Source: an uncultured Bacilli bacterium
GTDB taxonomy: Bacteria; Bacillota_I; Bacilli_A; RF39; UBA660
Assembly: GCA_947630195.1 (NCBI GenBank)
Contig: CANRGQ010000030.1
Span: 1 to 16,033, forward strand
Reading direction: 5' to 3'
Length of the DNA stretch: 16,033 nt
Of this stretch, positions 1 through 7,699 are shown one piece after another. Within the stretch, counting starts at the first letter, position 1, and each line of letters starts with the position of its first letter. The position numbers and the translations under genes are program-made. The notes under the pieces were generated by a model. That model did no database searches. It was given only the letters and a program-made list of their open reading frames with translations, and was not told the origin of the DNA.

Positions 1-69
1 ATTTTTAAGATTTTTGTTGAGCAATTTTTAAGATTTTTGTTGAGCAATTTTTAAGATTTTTGTTGAGCA
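1..69. repeat. Three exact 23-bp tandem repeats
   Basis: Positions 1-23, 24-46 and 47-69 are identical 23-bp units, each starting ATTTTTAAGA and ending GTTGAGCA. A fourth copy starts at 70 but matches only ATTTTTAA before diverging into the mnaA terminator. There are no spacers, so this is not a CRISPR array. The array touches the window edge and may continue to the left. It lies just downstream of the mnaA terminator on the minus strand. The unit contains no obvious open frame, long palindrome or promoter; its function is unknown. Confidence 0.9.
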
Positions 70-70
70 A

Positions 71-110
71 TTTTTAAAAATGCAATTATTGAAATCTTTC
101 AATAATTGCA
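71..110 (-). terminator. Intrinsic terminator of mnaA, overlapping its coding end
   Basis: Positions 81-94 (TGCAATTATTGAAA) and 97-110 are perfect 14-bp inverted complements around a 2-nt centre (95-96). On the minus strand the hairpin is followed at once by TTTTT (80-76) and then more A/T. This is the form of a Rho-independent terminator, although the stem is AT-rich. The hairpin includes the last codons and the TAA stop (86-88) of the epimerase gene, so coding sequence and terminator share bases. Confidence 0.75.
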
Positions 111-1195
111 TCTGTTATATAAACACTAGCCTTACCATCACCATAAGGATTAGAGGCTTTACTCATTTTTTCGTATTCATTCTTATCAGTTAATAACTTT
201 TTACATTCATTATAAATAGTATCTGTATCCGTACCTACTAATTTTAAAGTGCCAGCTTCTATTCCTTCAGGTCTTTCGGTTGTATCTCTTAAAACTAAAA
301 CTGGTTTTCCTAAAGATGGAGCTTCTTCTTGTAATCCTCCAGAGTCAGTTAAAACAAGATAAGCTTTATTTTGAAAATTATGCATATCATGAACCTCTAA
401 AGGCTCAATTAATTTAATTCTGTCCATATCTTTAAAGACTTTACTCGCAGCTTCTCTTACTAAAGGATTTAAATGAATAGGATAAATTACTTTTACATCC
501 GGTATTTCTTCCACTACTCTTTTGATACCTTCAAAAATTCTTATCATAGGTTCCCCTAAGTTTTCTCTTCTATGGCAAGTAAGTAAAATCATTCTTTCAT
601 TATCTTTAATCCATTCTAATTCTTTGTGATGATAATTTTCACTTACTGTTGTATTTAGGGCATCAATAACTGTATTTCCAGTAACATAAATATTTTTTTC
701 AGGAACATTTTCTTTAAGTAAATTATTTTTACTAACATTAGTCGGAGCAAATAACATATCACTAAGTCTATCAATCATTTGACGATTCATCTCTTCTGGG
801 TATGGACTATATTTATCATAAGTTCTAAGCCCAGCTTCCACATGTCCTATAGATACACTATTATAAAAAGCTGCTAAAGCCCCCGCAAAAGCCGTCGTGG
901 TATCTCCATGGACTAAAACTAAATCCGGTTCTACTTCTTTAATAACTTTTTCTAGTCCTTGTAAAGCTTTAGTAGTAATATCACTTAAAGTTTGGCCACT
1001 TTGCATAATATTTAAATCATAATTTGGTTTAATATTAAAAGTATTTAAAACTTGATCAAGCATTTCCCGATGTTGCGCTGTTACACAAACAATACTTTCG
1101 ATTTCCCTTCTTTTTTCTAACTCTTTTACTAAAGGAGCCATTTTAATAGCTTCTGGTCTAGTGCCAAATATACTCATTACTTTTATTTTTTTCAT
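86..1195 (-). CDS. mnaA: UDP-N-acetylglucosamine 2-epimerase (non-hydrolysing)
   Basis: Cytoplasmic enzyme interconverting UDP-GlcNAc and UDP-ManNAc; UDP-ManNAc is the donor used by TagA-type transferases, and a TagA domain is encoded in the nearby operon. Seen in the protein: N-terminal GTRPEAIKMAPL, VHGDTTT, HVEAGLRT followed by SPYPEEMNRQ, CHRRENLG, and the C-terminal block TDSGGLQEEAPSLGKPVLVL then TERPEG. This is the full set of family signatures in a GT-B-like fold of normal length (369 aa). An in-frame ATG at 1207 lies 12 bp upstream, but it has no ribosome binding site. The ATG at 1195 has GGAG six bases ahead, and starting MKKIKVMSIFGTRPE is typical of the family, so 1195 is preferred. 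It is a single-gene unit with its own promoter at about 1229-1258 and a terminator overlapping its end. It is separated from the operon it probably serves by one opposite-strand gene. E. coli wecB is the alternative name. Confidence 0.95.
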   Translation of the reverse strand: MKKIKVMSIFGTRPEAIKMAPLVKELEKRREIESIVCVTAQHREMLDQVLNTFNIKPNYDLNIMQSGQTLSDITTKALQGLEKVIKEVEPDLVLVHGDTTTAFAGALAAFYNSVSIGHVEAGLRTYDKYSPYPEEMNRQMIDRLSDMLFAPTNVSKNNLLKENVPEKNIYVTGNTVIDALNTTVSENYHHKELEWIKDNERMILLTCHRRENLGEPMIRIFEGIKRVVEEIPDVKVIYPIHLNPLVREAASKVFKDMDRIKLIEPLEVHDMHNFQNKAYLVLTDSGGLQEEAPSLGKPVLVLRDTTERPEGIEAGTLKLVGTDTDTIYNECKKLLTDKNEYEKMSKASNPYGDGKASVYITDAIIERFQ

Positions 1196-1228
1196 ACTAA
1201 TCTCCATAATTTTTATAAATACAATAAC

Positions 1229-1258
1229 ATTATAATACGAATAACCTGTTTTAGTAAA
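1229..1258 (-). promoter_or_regulatory. Predicted promoter of mnaA
   Basis: On the minus strand, TATAAT occupies 1234-1229. A weak -35 TTTACT lies at 1258-1253 with an 18-bp spacer. Transcription would start near 1222, giving a leader of about 27 nt before the preferred ATG at 1195. The -10 is a perfect consensus match; the -35 match is 4 of 6. Confidence 0.5.
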
Positions 1259-1289
1259 TAAATTTTATTTTCGGGTAAACTAGTAAATA

Positions 1290-1318
1290 TAGATTATTAA
1301 AATAATATTTGCTATAAT
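1290..1318 (+). promoter_or_regulatory. Predicted extended -10 promoter of the DUF2142-type gene
   Basis: TGCTATAAT at 1310-1318 is a perfect extended -10 (TGnTATAAT). The -35 region at 1290-1295 (TAGATT) is poor, which fits an extended -10 promoter. Transcription would begin near 1325, about 20 nt before the preferred ATG at 1344. It is divergent from the mnaA promoter, with the two -10 elements about 80 bp apart. Confidence 0.55.
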
Positions 1319-1343
1319 CTAACTAGAGATAAGGAAGATGATT

Positions 1344-2894
1344 ATGAAAAAAACATTAGATTTAATAAACAAGAATATATATTTATTAATATTAATTATA
1401 GGATTATTTGTTTTTGCTATCTTAAATATTTATGATTTAAAAATTGCTGATGCCCCTAATATAAAGTTAATGTTTATGATATTCCTAGGTATTTCTATAA
1501 TTACATCTTTAGTATTAATATTTATTAAATTTAAATTAAAAGATAATTTTAATATTCCCAAAATATATTTAATTACTTGTCTTTTATTAGGTATAGTTTA
1601 TATCTTCTTATCCCCTTTATTTACCGGAAGTGATGAACATAATCATTACTATCGAATCTATGAAATTAGTGAAGGCGTCTTTATAACACCAACAGATAAC
1701 AATAAAGTTGGAAGTATTTTACCAGCCTCTTTAAAAGAAACTTTTCAAATTGCCGGAAGTAATAATACCATGATAAAATATCACCATATTAAAGATATGA
1801 TGAGTATTAAGATGACTAATGAAGTAATGAAGTATGGAAATGATTTTGCCGATTCTTACTCTAACACGGCTCTTTATTCTCCTATTCAATATATCCCCCA
1901 AGTCTTAGGTTTTTCTTTGGGAAAAGTGTTTAATGCTACTCCTTATACTTTAGGAATGCTAGGACGAATATTTAATTTATTGTTTTATGCTTTGATTGGT
2001 TTTATGGCTTTAAAAATTATTCCCAAAGGTAAAATGGTCGTAATGTTAATTTTACTTTCTCCTAATATGCTCCAATGTGCCACTACTCTTTCAGCCGATG
2101 CCTTTACTAATGTCATATTTTTATTATTGATTGCTTTAATATTTTCTTGCTTAAATGCGAAAGACAAAATTACTTTTAGGAAAGAAGCGGCTTTATTTAT
2201 ACTAGCTATTACTATTTCTTTATGCAAAATAGTTTATTTACCTGTGGTCTTTTTATTATTTTTAATTCCCAAGGATAAATATAAAAATAGTTTAAAAGAA
2301 AAAAATATCTTTTGCCTACTCACAATTATTTTTTCTATTATTGTAAGTTTATTATGGATGAATACCACTAATAATATATTTGAAATTGCCTATGTTCAAT
2401 CAAATTTACAAAAAGAATTTATTTTCCATAATTTAATTGAATACATTATTATTTTAATGAGAACTTTTGTAATTGAAGGATTCCATTATTTTGAATGTTT
2501 ACTAGTAGGCACGACGATGTATCATACCCAATTAAATATTCCCACTCTTTTCTCCTTATTTTATAATATTGTGGTAATTTTAGCTTATATATATGATGAT
2601 GAAAAACTAGAAATTAATAATTTAGGAAAATGGTCTATAGCTTTGATAACTCTTACTATCATAGGCTTAATCAGTAGTGCTATATACATTCAATGTACCG
2701 CAAACTTCTATAGTGTCGGAAATAATATTGTGGGAGGTATTCAAGGAAGATATTTTGTCCCAATCTTATTTTTAATAATATTCTTAATAGAATCAAATAA
2801 AAAGAAAATATTTGGTAATTACAATTATTTAATGACCATCATATTTTCTAGTGCCATTGTTTGGCTTTATATGCTAACTAGATTTATTGTTTAG
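1344..2894 (+). CDS. DUF2142-type polytopic membrane protein, probable GT-C-like glycosyltransferase
   Basis: A 516-aa protein with many hydrophobic segments along its whole length. Two features recall the DUF2142 family, which is found in bacterial polysaccharide and teichoic acid loci. One is SDEHNHYYRIYEISEG (about residues 96-111) just after an early TM helix, the usual place of the acidic motif in GT-C-like enzymes. The other is GGIQGRYFVPILFL (about 462-475) near the C terminus. A likely role is transfer of a sugar from a polyprenyl-phosphate donor outside the membrane, but this is inference. The first ATG (1338) directly abuts AAGGAAG (1331-1337), leaving no spacing. The second ATG (1344) sits 6-7 nt after it and is preferred. 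It is the only plus-strand gene in the window and its last 11 bp overlap the end of the convergent gene at 2884. Confidence 0.8.
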   Translation: MKKTLDLINKNIYLLILIIGLFVFAILNIYDLKIADAPNIKLMFMIFLGISIITSLVLIFIKFKLKDNFNIPKIYLITCLLLGIVYIFLSPLFTGSDEHNHYYRIYEISEGVFITPTDNNKVGSILPASLKETFQIAGSNNTMIKYHHIKDMMSIKMTNEVMKYGNDFADSYSNTALYSPIQYIPQVLGFSLGKVFNATPYTLGMLGRIFNLLFYALIGFMALKIIPKGKMVVMLILLSPNMLQCATTLSADAFTNVIFLLLIALIFSCLNAKDKITFRKEAALFILAITISLCKIVYLPVVFLLFLIPKDKYKNSLKEKNIFCLLTIIFSIIVSLLWMNTTNNIFEIAYVQSNLQKEFIFHNLIEYIIILMRTFVIEGFHYFECLLVGTTMYHTQLNIPTLFSLFYNIVVILAYIYDDEKLEINNLGKWSIALITLTIIGLISSAIYIQCTANFYSVGNNIVGGIQGRYFVPILFLIIFLIESNKKKIFGNYNYLMTIIFSSAIVWLYMLTRFIV

Positions 2895-4641
2895 CCTTTT
2901 TGTTTTTGAGAATAAAAGGATAAAGAATTAAAAGAGGTAAAGAGCAGAAAGCCCCATAAACATATCTAAATTCTCCACTTACAGGACTAGCAAGCATCAT
3001 CGTAATCCAAATTCCTAAAACAGGAACATAAGGATATAAATATTTAAAATTATATCTTTTTTTCGTAATATAAGCAAATACTAATAATGTCCAGAAACAT
3101 AAACCAATACTCCAACTCATAGAAAGAATTGGGAATCCTCTATTTTCCATATCATTTAACATGCTTTGAACTTTTGGTAACTTAGAATCTTCAGTTATGC
3201 CGAGGTCATTATCACATATATCATTAAAAACAGACCACATAACATTACTTGGATACCAATAGCCTATGGTACTTGTTAAATAACTTTCAACTGCTACAAC
3301 TGGGTGTTTAACTACTAAAATTGCCCATAATTTAAAATAAGTTAATTTATTTTCATCAAATACTGGCGTATGATATTCTTTATTAAATTTTATTCCATCA
3401 GCAGATTTAGGATTATAACTTATCTTCATTACTTCAAGAGGAATTAATTTATTAATTGTATCTTCTTCTTTTTTCGTAAATTCAACATTTTTAAAGGCCA
3501 TTCTTCCTACTTGTTGTAGAGGAATAGCAATATATTCAGAAGATGAAGAACGACTAATGTTAAAATAATTGAATACTGGATATTTTACAAAGCCATAAAC
3601 ACTTAAAACTATTGCAAATATTAAAATTAAACTTTTATAACTCTTTTTAAAAACCATAAAACTTGCAATTATTAAAATTAAATAAGCATAAATAGCATTA
3701 TTTCTTAAAAAGACATTAAGTAAAGATACTACTATAAATGAAATTGAATTTTTTAAGGTAATCTTATCTTTTTCGAGTAACTTAATAGTTTCCATAGTTA
3801 AAAGTAAGACACAACAACCATATAAAACATCTTTCCACATTGTTATACTATAAAATCCATGCATTGGAATTACGGTAAAGAATAATCCTACTATGACAAG
3901 AAGATAATTCTTTATTTTTCTTTCATATAAAAAGGTAATTAAATAAGCAAATATTAAACTCATAATAATCATTTGCACTACTAATATTAAAGCTACTGAG
4001 GCATTAATATTATGGAATAAAAACATCCCTACTTCATAAAAGGCTGAAACAAATAGAACATGTAAAAAAGGATGATGATCAGTTAAATTAGTAAAATTAT
4101 AAAAAGGAATAGATAACTCGGATATAGAATCAGGACTAATTAATCCGGGATAAAAAGCTAATAAATAAATGAGATAAACTCCTAAAAATATTAAAAATGA
4201 AGAAATAAATACTAACTTTTTCTTATTTTTAAAATTTTTGTTTAATAGTTTATTATTATCTAGATTAATAAGTTTACTACATAAATTAATTAGTAAAGTA
4301 TATATTATATTAAAATTACCAATCATATAAACAATAAAAGATAACTTAAATATTTCGGTTAAAAAACTATTATACGGATCTAATTCAAAATTACTAATTA
4401 TTCTTCCTAAAACAAGTAAAAAAGAAAATATTAAAGATAAAATTATAACTCCTGTTTGACAATTTTTATCCTCTTTAAAACTAAATTTATAAAATACTAA
4501 AATTAAAATAGCAAATATTACCCAAGAATAAAAATTATAAGCTCCTAAAAAGCCGGATTTTATCATGGCAACATATGAAAATACGGCCATGACAAAACTT
4601 AAAAAAACTTTATTTTTAAAGACTTCTTTTACTTTTTCCAT
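2884..4641 (-). CDS. DUF6020-like polytopic membrane protein, possible GT-C glycosyltransferase
   Basis: A 585-aa integral membrane protein with about a dozen hydrophobic segments and a soluble extracytoplasmic stretch at about 370-500. FYPGLISPDS (163-172) after a TM helix, DHHPFLH (188-194) and, further on, MHGFYSITMWKDVLYG resemble DUF6020/GtrII-like proteins. In these families, acidic residues in the first extracellular loop are thought to be catalytic. A role in decorating a surface glycan with a lipid-linked sugar is inferred from this likeness and from its place in the operon. It is the last operon gene. AGGAGG precedes the ATG by six bases, and the start is 1 bp from the upstream stop. 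No clear hairpin terminator is visible after the stop, which lies inside the convergent DUF2142-type gene. Family assignment is from memory of the motif pattern and is less sure than the topology. Confidence 0.7.
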   Translation of the reverse strand: MEKVKEVFKNKVFLSFVMAVFSYVAMIKSGFLGAYNFYSWVIFAILILVFYKFSFKEDKNCQTGVIILSLIFSFLLVLGRIISNFELDPYNSFLTEIFKLSFIVYMIGNFNIIYTLLINLCSKLINLDNNKLLNKNFKNKKKLVFISSFLIFLGVYLIYLLAFYPGLISPDSISELSIPFYNFTNLTDHHPFLHVLFVSAFYEVGMFLFHNINASVALILVVQMIIMSLIFAYLITFLYERKIKNYLLVIVGLFFTVIPMHGFYSITMWKDVLYGCCVLLLTMETIKLLEKDKITLKNSISFIVVSLLNVFLRNNAIYAYLILIIASFMVFKKSYKSLILIFAIVLSVYGFVKYPVFNYFNISRSSSSEYIAIPLQQVGRMAFKNVEFTKKEEDTINKLIPLEVMKISYNPKSADGIKFNKEYHTPVFDENKLTYFKLWAILVVKHPVVAVESYLTSTIGYWYPSNVMWSVFNDICDNDLGITEDSKLPKVQSMLNDMENRGFPILSMSWSIGLCFWTLLVFAYITKKRYNFKYLYPYVPVLGIWITMMLASPVSGEFRYVYGAFCSLPLLILYPFILKNKKAKQ

Positions 4642-4642
4642 T

Positions 4643-5905
4643 TTAATCCTCCTTTAAATTTTCTTTAAAAAATTTTTGAAAATCTTTGGTTATAATTTTC
4701 CAATCCCATTTTTTTATTTGGTGTAAATTTTCTTCACTTAACTCTTTTAATAACTCGGGATTATTAATTAATTTAATAATTTTTTCTTTAAAATCTTCTT
4801 TAGTTCTTTTAACAATAAATTCTTGTTGTTTTTTACCTAAAACATCTTTAACTATTCCCACATCAGTGGAAATTATCGCCGCCCCCATAGCCATAGCTTC
4901 TAAAACCGGATTAGGAGTTCCTTCATTTAAAGAAGCACATAAACAAATATCAATTTTTTGATAATACTCGGGCATATCTTTATGAAGAATAAAATTCGTT
5001 TGTTTATCCGCAAAATAACATTCAATTGGATAACCTTCTTCTTTTAAACTTTCTAACACAGGCTTTAATATCGTATTAAATCCCTTAATATCATTTTGCC
5101 CATTTTGCCACAAACTATTACCTACCCAACCAATAGTTATTTTTTTATTTTTAAAATCTCTTTCTTTAGTTAATTTAAATAAATCTAAATCTACGCCATC
5201 GGTAATAACCATCATTGGTTTTTTATTTATTTTAGTATTTTCATCATACAATTTTTTTAACTTCTTAGAACTAACACTATAATTTTTAACAACTCTAAAC
5301 ATATTGTTAGTAAAATCAGCATCATCTAAATATAAATGATCATATACTGAGGTCGTTATAATTTTATTGTAAACATAATTATTCATAAAATCTTCATAAC
5401 TAATACCACATTCATTCATATAATTAATATTATCATTAAAGAAAGATAGATGACCACGCCAAAAGAAATGAATTAAATCAAAATCTTTGGCATAAAAGAA
5501 TAATTTTACTAAATTATTATCTAGTTCTTCTAAAGGAATTATAATTATAGCAAACTCTTTTAAATTTTTTTTAATCTCATGAGCAATATTCCAAAAACAC
5601 CAATCTTTGACATCCACTACTAAAAGGATTTTAGGCATCTTTCTATTAATCTTTTCTTTCTTTACAATAACTTCTTCTTCAGGAGTAATAACATTCTTTT
5701 TCGTAAAATGTCTTTTTATTTTTCTTAATAAGCGATAAATAATTGACTTTCTTAAACGATTAATAAAAGGAAAAAATTTATGATAATTATCATAATAATT
5801 TTTTAACTCTTCATAAGACATACTATTAGAATATCCTTTATTATGAATATTTTTAAGTTCTCTTATTTCAGCATCTTTTATCTCTTTTATTAATTCGTTA
5901 TCCAT
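4643..5905 (-). CDS. GT4-family glycosyltransferase with basic N-terminal extension
   Basis: A 420-aa predicted cytoplasmic GT-B enzyme. The C-terminal half carries ITIGWVGNS (about 256-264) and the donor-binding region SLNEGTPNPVLEAMAMGAA with the E-x7-E pair at E328 and E336, diagnostic of GT4-type retaining transferases. The first ~90 residues before PKILLVVDV (91-99) form an unusual extension. It is rich in Lys/Arg and Tyr, with a strongly basic segment (RKSIIYRLLRKIKRHFTKK, about 52-70) that could bind the membrane surface as an amphipathic helix (inference). The acceptor half is divergent, and donor and acceptor sugars cannot be told from sequence. AGGAGG lies four bases ahead of the ATG. 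It sits 8 bp after the GT32 fusion gene and 1 bp before the DUF6020-like gene, so all are likely co-transcribed and build the same glycan. Confidence 0.85.
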   Translation of the reverse strand: MDNELIKEIKDAEIRELKNIHNKGYSNSMSYEELKNYYDNYHKFFPFINRLRKSIIYRLLRKIKRHFTKKNVITPEEEVIVKKEKINRKMPKILLVVDVKDWCFWNIAHEIKKNLKEFAIIIIPLEELDNNLVKLFFYAKDFDLIHFFWRGHLSFFNDNINYMNECGISYEDFMNNYVYNKIITTSVYDHLYLDDADFTNNMFRVVKNYSVSSKKLKKLYDENTKINKKPMMVITDGVDLDLFKLTKERDFKNKKITIGWVGNSLWQNGQNDIKGFNTILKPVLESLKEEGYPIECYFADKQTNFILHKDMPEYYQKIDICLCASLNEGTPNPVLEAMAMGAAIISTDVGIVKDVLGKKQQEFIVKRTKEDFKEKIIKLINNPELLKELSEENLHQIKKWDWKIITKDFQKFFKENLKED

Positions 5906-5913
5906 TAGTCCTC

Positions 5914-7698
5914 CTATTTTAAGAATTCTTCAACATTCTTTTTCACTTTTTTATCGTAATCTTTTTTCCATTCTCGATATAATTTTAATATGGTCTCTTT
6001 ATTTTCTAAAGCATATTTAGCTTTTTCATAAATACTTATAATATTATCATTTTTGGAAACCACTAAATATTTTTCTAATTCCGTACCTGTCCAATAATGA
6101 TGATTATCACTTGTTATACATGGTACTCCTAGTTCTAAACTTTCCAAAGGAATTAAAGGAGCGCATTCGGAGAATGTAACATAGAAATTAATATCATTTT
6201 TCGCCATTCTTTCTAATACTTTTTCTCTTGGTAAAGTGTTAAATGAACCACTTAAATTAGCTTTAAATATTTTAGCCATCCGCATTGCTTTATAAGTAAG
6301 GGGAATCGTATCAATAACAGCATCTTTAAACATTGAAGCGGCCGCTAGTTGGTTATAGAAATTTTTAACCCATCTATCCCCAGAGGCATATAGCCCAATT
6401 TTTAAACCACTACTTTTATTTTGACTATAATTATTTGTTAAATTAACAGTATTTAGTAAAAATTCCACATTATAACCTTTTTCTTTATAAAATTCATACA
6501 TGCTTTTTTTAACAAAAGCAATACTCGTTAAAATATTTTTGTTTAATAAATCAAAGATTGTTTTAAAGCATTCCCAATCATACTCTTCGGAATTCATGGC
6601 GTTACTTCCATGCCAAATAATTTTAATTCTAACTTTAGGACAATTTTCTTTAATTTTAATAATTAAATCATCCCAACCAAGAGCAAAAGCACTAAAAATA
6701 ACTAAAGGAATTTTTTTCTCACTTATATAATCAACAATATCATCACTAATTCTTTCATCTTCGATTTCTTCAATACCAACAGCATTTTCAAATAATTCTA
6801 AAGCCGCATTTTTAGTACCTAGCCAAAATTTATTGTAAAAAACAATATTCTTATTATTTTTTACATTTTTAACTTCTTCTAAAAAATCTTTTTTCTTAAT
6901 TTCATATAAAGTATTTTTCCAACGTTTTCTTCTAAGTAAAACTAAAGGATATAATATAACTTTTAAAATACCTTTCAAAACTTTTTTACAACCGATTAAA
7001 AAACCTAAAATCCAATTACCCCATTTTTTGCCAAACTTAATTTGAAATTTTAATCTTCTTTTCGCGCTACTTTCGACCCAACTAGCCACATAATAGTGAA
7101 TCATACAAGTATTATCAGTGAAAGTATTGGGACTATCATCACAACTAATGGGATAAAAATAATCTTTAGCATATATTTTTATCCCTCCTTTTAGTTCTTG
7201 ATTAACTTCATGATTAGGGAGTAATTTATATTCTCTTTTTAATAAATTGGTTAAAAGAACTGGAATAGATACGGAAGACATCATCTCTGAATCAAATTCC
7301 GTATTTGAATAGAAATCCCATAATTCATTTATTATTTTATTTTCTTTATGAGAAGCTCCTAATACGCCAACCGCTACATAAAACTCTGATTCCCAACCGG
7401 CAAATAATTCATCTTCTTCTAAAAAATGCACATCTTTAGTAAGCATCATATCGGTATCAAAATAAATGCCTCCATAATTTTTTAAAGCATAAATTCTAGC
7501 AACATCACTTACAAAAGCCCATTTCTTTTCTTCATAGGCTCCTTTAGAAAATTTAGTCATATTGACATCAAAATTATTTTCATTCCATTCAATTATTTTA
7601 TAATCTGGTAAATATTTTTGCCAACTTTTAAGGCACTTTTTAGCTAATTTTGGTAAAGGTTTACCCCCAAACCAACAATAATGAATATATTTTTCCAT
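5914..7698 (-). CDS. Bifunctional glycosyltransferase: GT32-type (DXD) domain fused to GT-B domain
   Basis: A 594-aa protein with two recognisable transferase halves. Residues 1-~225 match the DXD sugar-binding family (GT32/TcdA-TcdB-like, capsular type): IHYCWFGG at 5-12, WAFVSDVARIYALKNYGG (60-77), then IYFDTDMML with the metal-binding D81-x-D83, and HYYVASW at 201-207. Residues 228-262 form a hydrophobic and basic hinge, probably membrane-associated. Residues ~283-594 form a GT-B-like domain with WHGSN (362-366), LKIGLYASGDRWVKN (432-446) and SECAPLIPLESLELGVP, giving an E-x7-E pair (E511, E519). Two successive sugar additions by one polypeptide are likely but not provable here. The ribosome binding site AGGTG overlaps the last codons and stop of the upstream GT4 gene, suggesting coupled translation. 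Substrates are unknown. Confidence 0.85.
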   Translation of the reverse strand: MEKYIHYCWFGGKPLPKLAKKCLKSWQKYLPDYKIIEWNENNFDVNMTKFSKGAYEEKKWAFVSDVARIYALKNYGGIYFDTDMMLTKDVHFLEEDELFAGWESEFYVAVGVLGASHKENKIINELWDFYSNTEFDSEMMSSVSIPVLLTNLLKREYKLLPNHEVNQELKGGIKIYAKDYFYPISCDDSPNTFTDNTCMIHYYVASWVESSAKRRLKFQIKFGKKWGNWILGFLIGCKKVLKGILKVILYPLVLLRRKRWKNTLYEIKKKDFLEEVKNVKNNKNIVFYNKFWLGTKNAALELFENAVGIEEIEDERISDDIVDYISEKKIPLVIFSAFALGWDDLIIKIKENCPKVRIKIIWHGSNAMNSEEYDWECFKTIFDLLNKNILTSIAFVKKSMYEFYKEKGYNVEFLLNTVNLTNNYSQNKSSGLKIGLYASGDRWVKNFYNQLAAASMFKDAVIDTIPLTYKAMRMAKIFKANLSGSFNTLPREKVLERMAKNDINFYVTFSECAPLIPLESLELGVPCITSDNHHYWTGTELEKYLVVSKNDNIISIYEKAKYALENKETILKLYREWKKDYDKKVKKNVEEFLK

Positions 7699-7699
7699 A

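Noticed and set aside
1..69. Possible CRISPR array at the left edge
   Set aside because: The 23-bp units are directly adjacent with no spacers, and no cas gene is present.
1985..2227. Open frame of 80 codons on the minus strand
   Set aside because: Antisense to the DUF2142-type gene; the frame is open only because the opposite strand codes for AT-rich membrane helices.
4686..4961. Open frame of 91 codons on the plus strand
   Set aside because: It lies wholly antisense to the GT4-like gene with clear motifs, has no convincing ribosome binding site and its product resembles no family.
6500..6730. Open frame on the plus strand inside the GT32 fusion gene
   Set aside because: Antisense shadow of the GT-B domain, with no start signal.
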